13,506 bases of DNA from Clostridiales bacterium (GCA_017649745.1 JAGCGE010000365.1:1-13506); one strand, 5' to 3'. Shown: positions 1 to 6,461, counted from the stretch's first letter. Numbers and translations: made by a program. Notes: generated by a model not told the origin, from the sequence alone.

Positions 1-135
1 AGTAAATATAACACGAGGATCGTCATCGTCGTACAAGATTCTAGCGTCTTTATATATATGAATTTCTGTTAATTTATCGACATCCTTTTCTAATTTAAAA
101 GATTCAATTGTACCGTCTTCGCATTTCCAAAACAT
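1..135 (-). CDS. Unknown protein, 3' end cut by window edge
   Basis: I do not recognise this product. An ATG at 135-133 is preceded by a good Shine-Dalgarno (AAAGGAG, plus strand 142-148) and opens a frame that runs without a stop to base 1, giving 45 visible residues. It begins MFWKCEDGTIESFKLEKDVD and ends in an acidic stretch (YDDDDPRVIFT). No membrane segment or known motif is visible in this piece. It is the first gene after the tRNA-Gln, 30 bases away, and probably belongs to the same transcript. A motif variant (AAATATAA on the plus strand) lies at 4-11 inside the gene and encodes V-I-F. The start is well supported; function is unknown because most of the gene is outside the window. 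Confidence 0.75.
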   Translation of the reverse strand, partial: MFWKCEDGTIESFKLEKDVDKLTEIHIYKDARILYDDDDPRVIFT

Positions 136-165
136 ATAACTTCTCCTTTCAATTACAAATATCAT

Positions 166-239
166 TGGTTACGGTAGCTGGATTCGAACCAGCATCGACA
201 GAGTCAAAGTCCGTTGTCCTACCCTTGAACGATACCGTA
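166..239 (-). tRNA. tRNA-Gln (anticodon TTG)
   Basis: A full cloverleaf can be drawn by hand on the minus strand. The 7-bp acceptor stem pairs TACGGTA with TACCGTA. The D arm follows, then an anticodon stem ACGGA/TCTGT with loop CTTTGAC, giving anticodon TTG, which reads the Gln codon CAA. The T arm is GCTGG-TTCGAAT-CCAGC. A discriminator base and an encoded CCA end the molecule at 166. It sits between two protein genes on the same strand, so it is probably cut from a polycistronic transcript. Copies of the window-wide TGATATTT motif lie just before its 5' end (241-248) and 2 bases after its 3' end (157-164). Confidence 0.95.
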
Positions 240-248
240 TAAATATCA

Positions 249-289
249 AGGAGCCGCATAACCGCCATCCCGACAACTACACGACTCCT
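249..289 (-). other. Hairpin upstream of tRNA-Gln
   Basis: Arms 249-256 and 282-289 pair over 8 bp with one G-T (AGGAGTCG with CGGCTCCT in the minus sense), closing a 25-nt loop that carries GTAGTTGTCGGGATGGCGG. It lies in the gap between the protein gene ending at 308 and the tRNA-Gln. The loop superficially recalls a tRNA D arm, but there is no T arm or second acceptor strand, so I do not call it a tRNA. It has no following T run, so it is not a typical terminator. It could be a processing signal or a structured leader; the function is unknown. Confidence 0.4.
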
Positions 290-307
290 ATCCATCATCA
301 CGGAATA

Positions 308-664
308 TTACGACTCTTTCTTTGAATTAGAATATCCATTGTGGTATTTATTGCCGCCAGAATTAGAAGCAGTGTTTTCCACGTTAGAAATATCACTCTT
401 CGTCTCTGTCTTCTCTGCCTCGTCGTTCTTGTTCTCTTCATCATTCACAGTCACCTTCTTAGTCACCTGACGTTTCTCCAGACGAATATCAACGACTATC
501 TTATATAGTTCCTTTGTACCAAACAATCTATGAAACGCTGCGTGTACTGCTCTAAGGATTGTGTCATAAATATCACGCCTATCTTTTTCGTCCTTATCTC
601 CTATCTCAAGGTGTATCTTCTCAGGTGCGGGCTTGTCTACATTAAAGAATTCTCTTATGCTCAT
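308..664 (-). CDS. Unknown acidic/low-complexity-tailed protein (118 aa)
   Basis: Start chosen at ATG 664 (MSIREFFNVDKPAPEKIHLE) because AGGAGG lies 9 bases upstream (plus strand about 674-679). A longer frame from 712 would overlap the upstream gene and ignore that site. Residues 1-75 look folded, with a helix-like DIYDTILRAVHAAFHRLFG and a strand-like LYKIVVDIRLEKRQ. Residues about 80-118 are a charged, Asn/Ser/Glu/Lys-rich, probably disordered tail. I do not recognise the family. Three copies of the TGATATT motif are read in frame as D-I (DIY, DIR, DIS). It is the last protein gene before the tRNA-Gln. Confidence 0.75.
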   Translation of the reverse strand: MSIREFFNVDKPAPEKIHLEIGDKDEKDRRDIYDTILRAVHAAFHRLFGTKELYKIVVDIRLEKRQVTKKVTVNDEENKNDEAEKTETKSDISNVENTASNSGGNKYHNGYSNSKKES

Positions 665-683
665 GTCTAGTTTCCTCCTAAAT

Positions 684-887
684 TTAGTTGGTCTTGGTGG
701 TGCCTTCCTCATCTAAATTCACCGCCTTACTATCCTCGCCCTCGCAAATATCATTACGATCGGCTGGGTTGTACTTCTTGTGCTCTTGGGCCATAAATAG
801 CAAATTGTCATAAATATCATTACGCTCTTTACGACTTGGCTTATGTCCATATACACGATAATACAAATTAGGTTTATGTCTCTTCAT
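684..887 (-). CDS. Small basic unknown protein (67 aa)
   Basis: Start taken at ATG 887 (MKRHKPNLYYRVYGHKPSRKERNDIYDN), 8 bases after a GAGGG Shine-Dalgarno; the adjacent in-frame ATG at 890 is an equally possible start. The gene overlaps the last codons of the upstream ThyX-like gene, suggesting translational coupling. The protein is Lys/Arg/Tyr-rich at the N-terminus and acidic at the C-terminus, with no membrane segment. Two motif copies are read as NDIYD and NDICE. Function unknown; a nucleic-acid-binding role would be only a guess from the charge. Confidence 0.65.
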   Translation of the reverse strand: MKRHKPNLYYRVYGHKPSRKERNDIYDNLLFMAQEHKKYNPADRNDICEGEDSKAVNLDEEGTTKTN

Positions 888-1536
888 CATCCATGCCCTC
901 GACAAATTGATAGAACGACGTACACTTACACAAAATATCAATAAACTCCTGCCACTCAGGAAGCTTATGACCTCGTCTGGTTGTCCATATGTTATAGAGA
1001 ACCTCGTAGGATATACATACGGTTCGCTTCTGCATGTATGATGAAGGTAAGAGTTTAAATATCAATGACTCAAACACTCTCTTCTTGCCAGGCTCTATTA
1101 CCGACCTTGCTCGAAGAAGATTAAGTGCATTAATTACGCCGGTGATAGCTTCCTTGGTTTCAGGATCCGTCTCTTCCTCACGAACCAAACTGTCGTAGAA
1201 TCCAAAGTCTGAAATATCAAACGGCTTCTTCATGATGGTATGCATGGTCGATGTAGAATTAGCAACTGTGCCTACCTTGTAAGTGTCAAACTGCTTCCAC
1301 CAATGCAGGGGCGCTGTTATGTCCGCATACACAAATATCATTCTCATAAACTTCCTATGAGCAGGTCCGGCCTTAACAAGTTTACGACACAAGGCCAAAT
1401 CTTCAGGACCTATAATTCCAAGATTAGCAATTGCTTTACTTCCAGTATCACTCTTATCCCACGAATTCCAAGAGTTACGCATACCATGAATAGCGTGCCA
1501 CATACCGACACTATGATCGACATTCTCAATTATCAA
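874..1536 (-). CDS. ThyX-like protein (possible flavin-dependent thymidylate synthase relative)
   Basis: A 220-aa protein whose core (residues about 60-99) reads H-R-K-F-M-R-M-I-F-V-Y-A-D-I-T-A-P, then WWKQFDTYKVGT and NSTSTMH. I recognise this pattern from a widespread family in Firmicutes phages. Its layout, with a helix carrying H and R residues followed by a conserved Ser-rich segment ending in His, recalls ThyX, but the classical ThyX signature RHRxxSxNExSxRY is not present. The enzyme would make dTMP from dUMP, which fits the dCTP deaminase in the same operon. Start is TTG at 1536, with GGAGG 9 bases upstream; no ATG is better placed. Motif copies encode DIL, LIF, DIS and MIF. The family identity is fairly sure; enzymatic activity is inference. 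Confidence 0.6.
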   Translation of the reverse strand: MIIENVDHSVGMWHAIHGMRNSWNSWDKSDTGSKAIANLGIIGPEDLALCRKLVKAGPAHRKFMRMIFVYADITAPLHWWKQFDTYKVGTVANSTSTMHTIMKKPFDISDFGFYDSLVREEETDPETKEAITGVINALNLLRARSVIEPGKKRVFESLIFKLLPSSYMQKRTVCISYEVLYNIWTTRRGHKLPEWQEFIDILCKCTSFYQFVEGMDDEET

Positions 1537-1574
1537 TTTACTTCACCTCCGTTACTTCTTCACTTTTCCACTCA

Positions 1575-1922
1575 TTAAATATCAACTCCTCTAACTTCGC
1601 CGTTTGCTTCCTTTTTAGCACGAAGCTTACCAAAGTCGACGTTGCAAAGAGTATTCATCGCTTGAACCCATAATTGTCGATCAGACATCTCAAATATAAG
1701 TTCTTTCTCAAGACCATCCTTGAATGTCATCACGATCATATATACGGATTTGGACTTTGTGTTATGTACTACTCCGGGATAATTTTTAGGAAAACCTTTA
1801 GGAAGAGATCCTACATCGTCTATCTCTTCGTCTCGCTTAAAGAATTCTACAGTCTTCAGTTCGGCTTCATCAAATATAATTGGTACTTCAAGACCGTCAA
1901 TACGATTTACTATGAACTTCAT
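1575..1922 (-). CDS. Unknown protein (115 aa)
   Basis: Start chosen at ATG 1922 (MKFIVNRIDGLEVPIIFDEA). AAGGTGG lies just upstream, and the ATG overlaps the stop codon of the previous gene (TAATG), a coupling arrangement; a longer frame from 1955 would lie deep in the upstream gene. The protein looks like a small soluble alpha/beta fold (VYMIVMTFKDGLEKELIFEMSD) without membrane segments. The stop codon TAA lies inside a copy of the repeated motif, so the protein ends V-D-I (GTT GAT ATT TAA). Two AAATATAA variants are read as IIF and LIF. Family not recognised. Confidence 0.75.
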   Translation of the reverse strand: MKFIVNRIDGLEVPIIFDEAELKTVEFFKRDEEIDDVGSLPKGFPKNYPGVVHNTKSKSVYMIVMTFKDGLEKELIFEMSDRQLWVQAMNTLCNVDFGKLRAKKEANGEVRGVDI

Positions 1923-2224
1923 TATACAACCACCTTTTCTTCTACGTGTATACAAATATGATAGCCTGTGCCTCCGACAAGAGTAAGCCTACAGAATATC
2001 CTTTCTCCGTCTTCTGCACGAATTCGCCTGTTGTGAAAAATTGACACGGAGTCTATGTGTGCTCTGCCGATCATGTCGTCGAACCCTTTAAGCTCTTCAT
2101 GCGTTATGTGAGAAATATTATCGAGGTAATACTTCTCACCGGTCGAATGGTCCTTCATGTCAGAAATTAGTGTATCAGCAAGTCTCTTTAAAATATCAAT
2201 CGTATCGGGTTTTTCTATCATCAC
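1922..2224 (-). CDS. Unknown protein (about 100 aa)
   Basis: Three start codons lie in a row: TTG 2227, GTG 2224 and ATG 2221. The nearest Shine-Dalgarno-like stretch (GAGGGGA, plus strand about 2233-2239) fits GTG 2224 best by spacing, but ATG 2221 cannot be excluded. The product (IEKPDTIDILKRLADTLISDMKDHS, ending YHICIHVEEKVVV) has an N-terminal helix and several likely strands and no membrane segment. It overlaps the upstream HTH-like gene by about 29 bases, and its own TAA overlaps the next ATG. The motif copy near 2192 is read here as D-I-L while the upstream gene stops in it. Family not recognised. Confidence 0.7.
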   Translation of the reverse strand: MMIEKPDTIDILKRLADTLISDMKDHSTGEKYYLDNISHITHEELKGFDDMIGRAHIDSVSIFHNRRIRAEDGERIFCRLTLVGGTGYHICIHVEEKVVV

Positions 2225-2498
2225 CAAACACTTCCCCTCTCTGCATACCCCTAGGACAAATAACCATTAGCGACATCCATTTGCCATCACCATAATGCCT
2301 TGCCCTAGTGCGATAAACAGGAAATCCTTTCTTCTCAAGCTCTTTGACTGCTTTAAGGAGCGTTTGTCTGCTTACTCCCCATAAGTTTTCAACGCCTTTA
2401 GAAATATCAATAGGACGCTTCTCGATAGTGCCTTCAAGAATGTTCTCAAGGTCTATCATTATACTATTAGTACACTGTCTTCTGCCTGTTTCAATCAT
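2196..2498 (-). CDS. Small winged-helix/HTH-like protein (100 aa)
   Basis: Residues about 38-65 (VENLWGVSRQTLLKAVKELEKKGFPVYR) look like a helix-turn-helix with a following wing. 'VSRQTLLKAVKELEKKGF' resembles the recognition helix of winged-helix regulators, so DNA binding is inferred. The start at ATG 2498 has GAGGTGG 4-7 bases upstream; an internal Met 14 has no better site. The stop TGA is contributed by a copy of the repeated motif (GAT TGA TATTTT), and the frame overlaps the next gene by about 29 bases. It could be an operon regulator or a replication accessory factor; I cannot assign a family. Confidence 0.65.
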   Translation of the reverse strand: MIETGRRQCTNSIMIDLENILEGTIEKRPIDISKGVENLWGVSRQTLLKAVKELEKKGFPVYRTRARHYGDGKWMSLMVICPRGMQRGEVFGDDRKTRYD

Positions 2499-2541
2499 AT
2501 TGCCACCTCATTAAATATAAAACTAAAAGAGAAATGGGATG

Positions 2542-2847
2542 TTACTCCCAAATCTCGTTAAATTTTACGCTGATTATTTTATGATTCTTAAAATATTCAA
2601 CTTCATAATTTTCGAATATATTAGACCATTGTCCAATTCCTCGATCTAGCAGTAAATCATAATTATCATTGAAAGTTCTAGCTTCGGAGCCATAAAGAAA
2701 CTCGTCTCTCTTTTTAAATAGTTTCTTTTCAAACTCCCTGTTAGCATTCAATGCATTTAAATTCTTACTAGGTTCTTCGAGTTTTTCTAGTGTGACCTCA
2801 TTGTCGTCCTCGAATATTACAAAGCCATCAAATATAAATTTTTTCAT
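2542..2847 (-). CDS. Unknown acidic protein (101 aa)
   Basis: Start chosen at ATG 2847 (MKKFIFDGFVIFEDDNEVTLEK), with AAAGGGG about 9 bases upstream; the frame is open further up, but that would overlap the helicase gene. The protein has an N-terminal strand-rich portion, a charged middle (REFEKKLFKKRDEFLYGSEA) and a strand-like C-terminus (HKIISVKFNEIWE). No known domain is recognised. Its base composition (AAAATATTC, AAATATAAAT, TTCGAATATA) is more AT-rich than its neighbours. The repeated motif appears here only as weaker variants, near 2592, 2615, 2813 and 2831, which could point to a more recent arrival. Confidence 0.7.
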   Translation of the reverse strand: MKKFIFDGFVIFEDDNEVTLEKLEEPSKNLNALNANREFEKKLFKKRDEFLYGSEARTFNDNYDLLLDRGIGQWSNIFENYEVEYFKNHKIISVKFNEIWE

Positions 2848-2890
2848 ATAATCAACCCCTTTCATATAAGGAGATGAAAATATTGCGACA

Positions 2891-4126
2891 TTATTCTCCA
2901 AACATAAACGAGCCAAATTTTCGCTCATTAAACTTTTTCTTCGAACCAAGAGCCCTACTGATAGAAATATCAATAGAAGCCTTAGACTTCAAATGGTAAT
3001 AATACAAATCGATGTATGGCGTGTTTAGTCTGTCAATACGACCACAAGCCTGCTCGAGTTGCTTATACGAATATGTCTGACTGAAGAATATCACAGCGTT
3101 GGTCGAGATGCAGTTCCATCCCTCACAACCAGCTGTATACTGAACGAGATATACCCATTTCTTAGTATCGGGTATGAGTTCATGTCTATGACCATTCCAC
3201 TGGGCAACAGCGACATCTTCACCCCAGTTAATCCCGAGCAAAATATCAAGCTCATAGTCGTAGTTGTAAAACACAATTACACGACCATGCTTTTGAGCCA
3301 AATCTCTGCAAATATCAATACGACCGGGATCACTATTTACTATTCGTCTAAGCACATAACAAAGTTCGCCAGCATTAAGTATGGGCAAGTTCGTATATGG
3401 ATTCCAACGATTCTTTATTGTTACTTTGTACCTCTCACGATCAAACTCACACCAAATATCATTGTGATGCCTTACAGTCTGTCGCTTAAAGTCCATGTCG
3501 ACTAAAATCATGTTGCGAAACCTTATGAGCTTACCGACATTATCGTATCTGTCTATCTGGGGAAATTTGCTGAATCGTTTCCAGATAACATGCTGCTTTT
3601 CAAACTCTGACTTATTGGCATAGAATCCATTAGCTATGAACACTGGAATATAATCAGACCACGTATCTCCGGGTGTAGCTGATAATAAAATCCAATCATT
3701 ACGACGACTTATTCGTATGAATGTCTTACTCCATTTACCATAACCAACGACTCTTTGCTCATCAAATATGAAGAACGCATCAGTAACGTCCTTATACTTT
3801 GCTATGTTATTCCACGAATCAATAAACACGTGATGATAGTCGTACCTATTAAGTTCATCATTTGTCGAGAGAAGAAATGGAGCGAGCTCATCGTCCCACT
3901 CCAATGTATCTCTCTTACGTGCAGTAGTGATAATATAGAGATCTTTACGACATTCATATGTGTCATACATAGGCTCATAGTCGTCTCCATAAATATCACC
4001 ACCACACATGTCGAAGTAATAAGCTATAGCAGTGCGAGATTTACCAGAGCCAACACCACCACATAATATGCAGCCATTATGCATTTCGCTAATTGCTTGA
4101 AACTGATAATCCCGCAAGCCAAACAT
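2891..4126 (-). CDS. Superfamily 2 (SNF2/DEAD-like) helicase
   Basis: A 411-aa ATP-dependent nucleic-acid translocase with the SF2 motifs in order. The N-terminal LRDYQFQAI resembles a Q-like motif. Walker A is GGVGSGKSRT at 23-32, motif II is FIFDEQR at 119-125 (DEQ in place of DEAH/DEAD), and motif III is LLSATPGD at 147-154. In the C-terminal RecA lobe, motif V is YTAGCEGWN at 330-338 and motif VI is QACGRIDR at 359-366. Phage proteins of this type are usually annotated as SNF2-like or DEAD-box helicases acting in replication or recombination. Start ATG 4126 overlaps the stop of the upstream zinc-ribbon gene (TAATG), so translation is probably coupled. At least eight motif copies or variants fall inside and are mostly read as D-I. 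Confidence 0.93.
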   Translation of the reverse strand: MFGLRDYQFQAISEMHNGCILCGGVGSGKSRTAIAYYFDMCGGDIYGDDYEPMYDTYECRKDLYIITTARKRDTLEWDDELAPFLLSTNDELNRYDYHHVFIDSWNNIAKYKDVTDAFFIFDEQRVVGYGKWSKTFIRISRRNDWILLSATPGDTWSDYIPVFIANGFYANKSEFEKQHVIWKRFSKFPQIDRYDNVGKLIRFRNMILVDMDFKRQTVRHHNDIWCEFDRERYKVTIKNRWNPYTNLPILNAGELCYVLRRIVNSDPGRIDICRDLAQKHGRVIVFYNYDYELDILLGINWGEDVAVAQWNGHRHELIPDTKKWVYLVQYTAGCEGWNCISTNAVIFFSQTYSYKQLEQACGRIDRLNTPYIDLYYYHLKSKASIDISISRALGSKKKFNERKFGSFMFGE

Positions 4127-4305
4127 TACTTATTCTCCTTCTTTACACCATCACGCTCTTTGAACATGACGGGCTTTATTGATCCTTGATTTACAGGATT
4201 TTGGAGACACTCCGCACACTTCTCGAACGTCTCATCTTCTTTGTAGTATTCGCAGTCCTTACAGAACTTATCGAACTCTACGATCATGTCAACAATCTCA
4301 GCCAT
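4126..4305 (-). CDS. Small zinc-ribbon-like protein (59 aa)
   Basis: The start is the ATG at 4305 (MAEIVDMIVEFDKF). AAGGAGG lies at 4316-4322 on the plus strand and the 10-base spacer is CTTGATATTT, a full copy of the repeated motif. A TTG inside that spacer would lie too close to the Shine-Dalgarno. The protein carries FCKDCEYY and EKCAECLQ, i.e. Cys pairs CxxC at 15/18 and 30/33, suggesting a zinc-binding knuckle; the rest is charged. Its stop overlaps the helicase start, so it may act with or be produced in step with that helicase. Zinc binding is inferred from cysteine spacing only. Confidence 0.8.
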   Translation of the reverse strand: MAEIVDMIVEFDKFCKDCEYYKEDETFEKCAECLQNPVNQGSIKPVMFKERDGVKKENK

Positions 4306-4322
4306 AAATATCAAGCCTCCTT
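4306..4322 (-). promoter_or_regulatory. Shine-Dalgarno with motif-filled spacer (zinc-ribbon gene start)
   Basis: AAGGAGG at 4316-4322, then the 10-base spacer CTTGATATTT and ATG at 4305. It decides the start as ATG 4305 rather than the TTG at 4314. Confidence 0.75.
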
Positions 4323-4329
4323 GATGTGT

Positions 4330-5043
4330 TTACTTATTCGATTTAAGCTTTTTAATATATTCACTTAGTATTTCGTGAGCTGCCTGATACTCATCAATAG
4401 CCAGACAGTTTATAACCTTTGTAAGTTCAAGAGGCAGTTTCTTTTCCTTGCAATAGTCTGCCACATTGATAGGTTCTCTTTTGGTTTCAAGGTACTTTAG
4501 ATACCTTTGCAAGTACCAGTCAGCTTTACTAAGATCTTGGATGTACTTATCCTCGTCTTTCTTACCAGCCCTTGAAATATACTTGATGGAAGTACCAATA
4601 TGGGTGACCATACCGTAATCTTCAATAAAGTCGATGGTTTCATACTTTCCATCAGTGTAATGCGACGGGTGATTTACAGGATCATCTATCTTCTCGTCCT
4701 TTTCGTCGGATTTCGAACCATCATCGAGACTAGTTGACTCATTAGTATCCATAAGTTCCGTCCAACGTAATTCAGACAGATCATATTGAACACGAGTAAG
4801 TTCGTTAGAAAGCTCAGACACTTTAACTTCGGTTTCTGCATACTGATCAGCATGAACTCTAAGAATCTTAAAAACGTCATTCATGCTACCACGCAGAATA
4901 TCCAAGTCTTTTGTAAATTGACACTTAACATCGTTGATTCTGTCGGTTACCTGCCCGTTTAGATTATTCATGTGGCCAATAATGATTTCAACCACTTCTT
5001 TGTCGAGTTTAACTTTCTTTACTTTGACCTTTTTCTTAGCCAT
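4330..5043 (-). CDS. DUF3310 protein (T7 gp1.7-like) with N-terminal coiled coil
   Basis: A 237-aa protein. Residues 1-14 are Lys-rich (MAKKKVKVKKVKLD), about 20-100 are predicted coiled coil (KVSELSNELTRVQYDLSELR), about 100-118 form an acidic linker, and about 120-185 match DUF3310: DPVNHPSHY, then YETIDFIEDYG, then TSIKYISRAGKKD and KADWYLQRYLK. DUF3310 contains phage T7 gene 1.7, a nucleotide kinase, so a role in dNMP/dNTP metabolism is plausible, but the coiled-coil extension is not part of that domain. A C-terminal helical tail follows. Start is ATG 5043; the Shine-Dalgarno AAAGGTGA and the motif copy TTGATATTT occupy the leader. It lies just downstream of the dCTP deaminase gene. Confidence 0.85.
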   Translation of the reverse strand: MAKKKVKVKKVKLDKEVVEIIIGHMNNLNGQVTDRINDVKCQFTKDLDILRGSMNDVFKILRVHADQYAETEVKVSELSNELTRVQYDLSELRWTELMDTNESTSLDDGSKSDEKDEKIDDPVNHPSHYTDGKYETIDFIEDYGMVTHIGTSIKYISRAGKKDEDKYIQDLSKADWYLQRYLKYLETKREPINVADYCKEKKLPLELTKVINCLAIDEYQAAHEILSEYIKKLKSNK

Positions 5044-5060
5044 AAATATCAATCACCTTT
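5044..5060 (-). promoter_or_regulatory. Shine-Dalgarno with motif-filled spacer (DUF3310 gene start)
   Basis: AAAGGTGA at about 5053-5060, then TTGATATTT and ATG at 5043. This is the third case in which the motif lies between ribosome binding site and start codon, and it decides ATG 5043 over the upstream TTG at 5052. Confidence 0.7.
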
Positions 5061-5067
5061 CGATAAA

Positions 5068-5745
5068 TTAGTCGATTATTTCTTCTCTTTCTTCAAGCCC
5101 TGCGCCAGTAGAAACATCTTCCATCTCGCCAACATCTATGTTCTCATCAGCAAGACAAATATCACGGGACTCCTTCTCCTTGACTTCAGCCATAGCAGCT
5201 TCATACTTAGCCTTAAGAACTGCTTCCTTATCGAGATATATCCTTGAGCCTGTAGCACCGATCTGGTCCTGATACTTACCAGAATATCCAGTAGAGCAAG
5301 GGGTCTTAAGTTCCTCGAGCACCAGCTGAGCTATACGTCTACCGGTATCGAGAAGCACCGACGAATTGCCCATGTTAATGAGTTCGAGAGTTATTTGACC
5401 ATTCCATCCGGGATCAATAAAACCCGCGTTGTGCACGAATATACCAAGGCGACCTATAGACGATCTACCTTCAAGTCTTGCACAAATATCAAGAGGCAAG
5501 CTTACCCTCTCCATAGTTGTTGCGAGTACCATGTTACCGGGATACAGAATGAACTTATTATTGTTAAGGCTCTTGTATCGTATCTTAGTGCAAAGATTTG
5601 CACGATTATTTGGTTCAGCAACGAGCCAGTGATTACCGAGTCTAAGATCGATGGACGCCGGCTGTATCTGATCGTTAGAAATAGGATCGATTATTATCTT
5701 ACCCTCAGAAAGAGCAGCTTTTATATCAACATCAGAATAAATCAT
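5068..5745 (-). CDS. dcd: dCTP deaminase (Dcd/dUTPase superfamily)
   Basis: A 225-aa enzyme of the trimeric dCTP deaminase/dUTPase fold, which turns dCTP into dUTP (or dUMP in bifunctional forms). The N-terminus MIYSDVDIKAALSEGKIIID is typical of Dcd. QPASIDLRLG (28-37), EGRSSIGR (92-99), HNAGFIDPGWNG (105-116) and TLEL with the likely catalytic Glu121 follow, and KYQDQIGATGSR (157-168) is the Dcd-type C-terminal signature. About 50 further residues form an acidic tail (ADENIDVGEMEDV...) beyond the usual length. The active-site loop HNAGFIDPGW looks one residue shorter than in E. coli Dcd, so a dUTPase-type activity is possible. The start has AAGGAG upstream. It would feed dUMP to a thymidylate synthase. 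Confidence 0.9.
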   Translation of the reverse strand: MIYSDVDIKAALSEGKIIIDPISNDQIQPASIDLRLGNHWLVAEPNNRANLCTKIRYKSLNNNKFILYPGNMVLATTMERVSLPLDICARLEGRSSIGRLGIFVHNAGFIDPGWNGQITLELINMGNSSVLLDTGRRIAQLVLEELKTPCSTGYSGKYQDQIGATGSRIYLDKEAVLKAKYEAAMAEVKEKESRDICLADENIDVGEMEDVSTGAGLEEREEIID

Positions 5746-5784
5746 ATTGAAATCTCCTTAAATAAATATAAAGTAGTTATTGTT

Positions 5785-5845
5785 GAAAAGTAAAAGAGGT
5801 TATGACTGCGAATGTGCAAAGACAGCCATAACCCCTTTTAAAAAT
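5785..5845 (-). terminator. 17-bp hairpin between ssb-like gene and dcd
   Basis: Arms 5792-5808 and 5823-5839 pair over 17 positions with two G-T pairs (minus sense AAAAGGGGTTATGGCTG with CAGTCATAACCTCTTTT), closing a 14-nt loop. A T-rich stretch (TTTTACTTTTC) follows in the minus direction, so it fits a Rho-independent terminator downstream of the SSB-like gene; the A-rich side would also let it work in the other direction. A copy of the repeated motif (TTGATATTTTT) lies between the stop codon and the hairpin. Confidence 0.75.
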
Positions 5846-5850
5846 ATCAA

Positions 5851-6444
5851 TTAGAACGGAACGTCGTCTGAATCATCGGAATACTCAAGATCAGCAAATT
5901 TATACGCAAATGCGTCTTCCGGAATATCCTGATACACGTACATTGTGTTGATCCATAGCTGATACTTACCGTTGTTCTTCTTCTCACGACCACGACCTAA
6001 CACAACATCGATCGACTGAATATGCATCTTATCGAGTATACCGATAGTTTCTTCTGTGAGATCTACAGGGCGTTTCTTAGGAGCAACGAGTTTCACTATA
6101 GTCTTAGGATTAAATGAGCCGTCAGAATTTACAGCGAGCTTGATCTTTGTAGTGTATGTGGGCTCCTGATCTTCATAGCCCTCACGAGGAGCATTCTCCC
6201 ACATATCGATCTCGTACTGTTTGAATGCATCAACCATATCCTTAGGAACGATAATGTTCGCAAACCTCTCGTCGGTTTTGAACTCTCTACCGACCTTGGG
6301 CTTAATAACTCTCATTTCACCAGCAAAGTTACGATTGAACTTATCTTCGGGAGATGATGCGTCTCTGGGGTTAGCTTTAATTTCTACGCTATTGAGCGTA
6401 AACTTCACATAACCGTTCTGCTCATAGACCATGTTGTCTGCCAT
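5851..6444 (-). CDS. Probable phage single-stranded-DNA-binding protein
   Basis: A 197-aa acidic protein in a replication operon. Residues 1-170 look strand-rich, as in an OB fold (GYVKFTLNSVEIKANPRD, ANIIVPKDMVDAFKQYE, TTKIKLAV, KTIVKLVAPKKRPVDL, NNGKYQLWINTMYVYQ). The C-terminus ends DSDDVPF, an acidic tail with terminal Pro-Phe typical of bacterial and phage SSBs, which bind replisome partners through it. The polymerase fusion upstream also ends with a similar tail (DDDGLPF). Start is ATG 6444: GAGGAGG at 6455-6461 plus a 10-base spacer that is a motif copy (CTTGATATTC); the TTG within it is rejected. Called from tail, size and context, not from a clear OB signature. Confidence 0.72.
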   Translation of the reverse strand: MADNMVYEQNGYVKFTLNSVEIKANPRDASSPEDKFNRNFAGEMRVIKPKVGREFKTDERFANIIVPKDMVDAFKQYEIDMWENAPREGYEDQEPTYTTKIKLAVNSDGSFNPKTIVKLVAPKKRPVDLTEETIGILDKMHIQSIDVVLGRGREKKNNGKYQLWINTMYVYQDIPEDAFAYKFADLEYSDDSDDVPF

Positions 6445-6461
6445 GAATATCAAGCCTCCTC
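6445..6461 (-). promoter_or_regulatory. Shine-Dalgarno with motif-filled spacer (SSB start)
   Basis: GAGGAGG at 6455-6461 followed by the 10-base spacer CTTGATATTC and ATG at 6444. The same arrangement (Shine-Dalgarno, 10-base CTTGATATTT, ATGGC) is found at 4306-4322, and a closely similar one (AAAGGTGATTGATATTT, ATGGC) at 5044-5060. The motif thus exactly fills the spacer at three starts. The upstream gene's stop codon TGA is also part of the motif copy here. Confidence 0.75.

Noticed and set aside
249..289. A third tRNA upstream of tRNA-Gln
   Set aside because: Only a stem with a D-arm-like loop is present; there is no T arm and the length is about 41 bases.
1240..1578. Plus-strand open frames (1240-1578, 3059-3505, 3755-4066, 5395-5793, 8464-8844 and others)
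   Set aside because: They oppose well-supported minus-strand genes, lack convincing ribosome binding sites and encode no recognisable protein.
157..1600. Regularly spaced short repeat as a CRISPR array
   Set aside because: The repeated unit is only 8-9 bases, the spacing varies from about 58 to 245 bases, and the intervening sequence is coding.
4306..4314. TTG start giving an N-terminus M-I-F-M-A at three genes (also 5052 and 6453)
   Set aside because: That TTG is too close to the Shine-Dalgarno; the following ATG is at proper spacing, and the M-I-F is just the motif translated.
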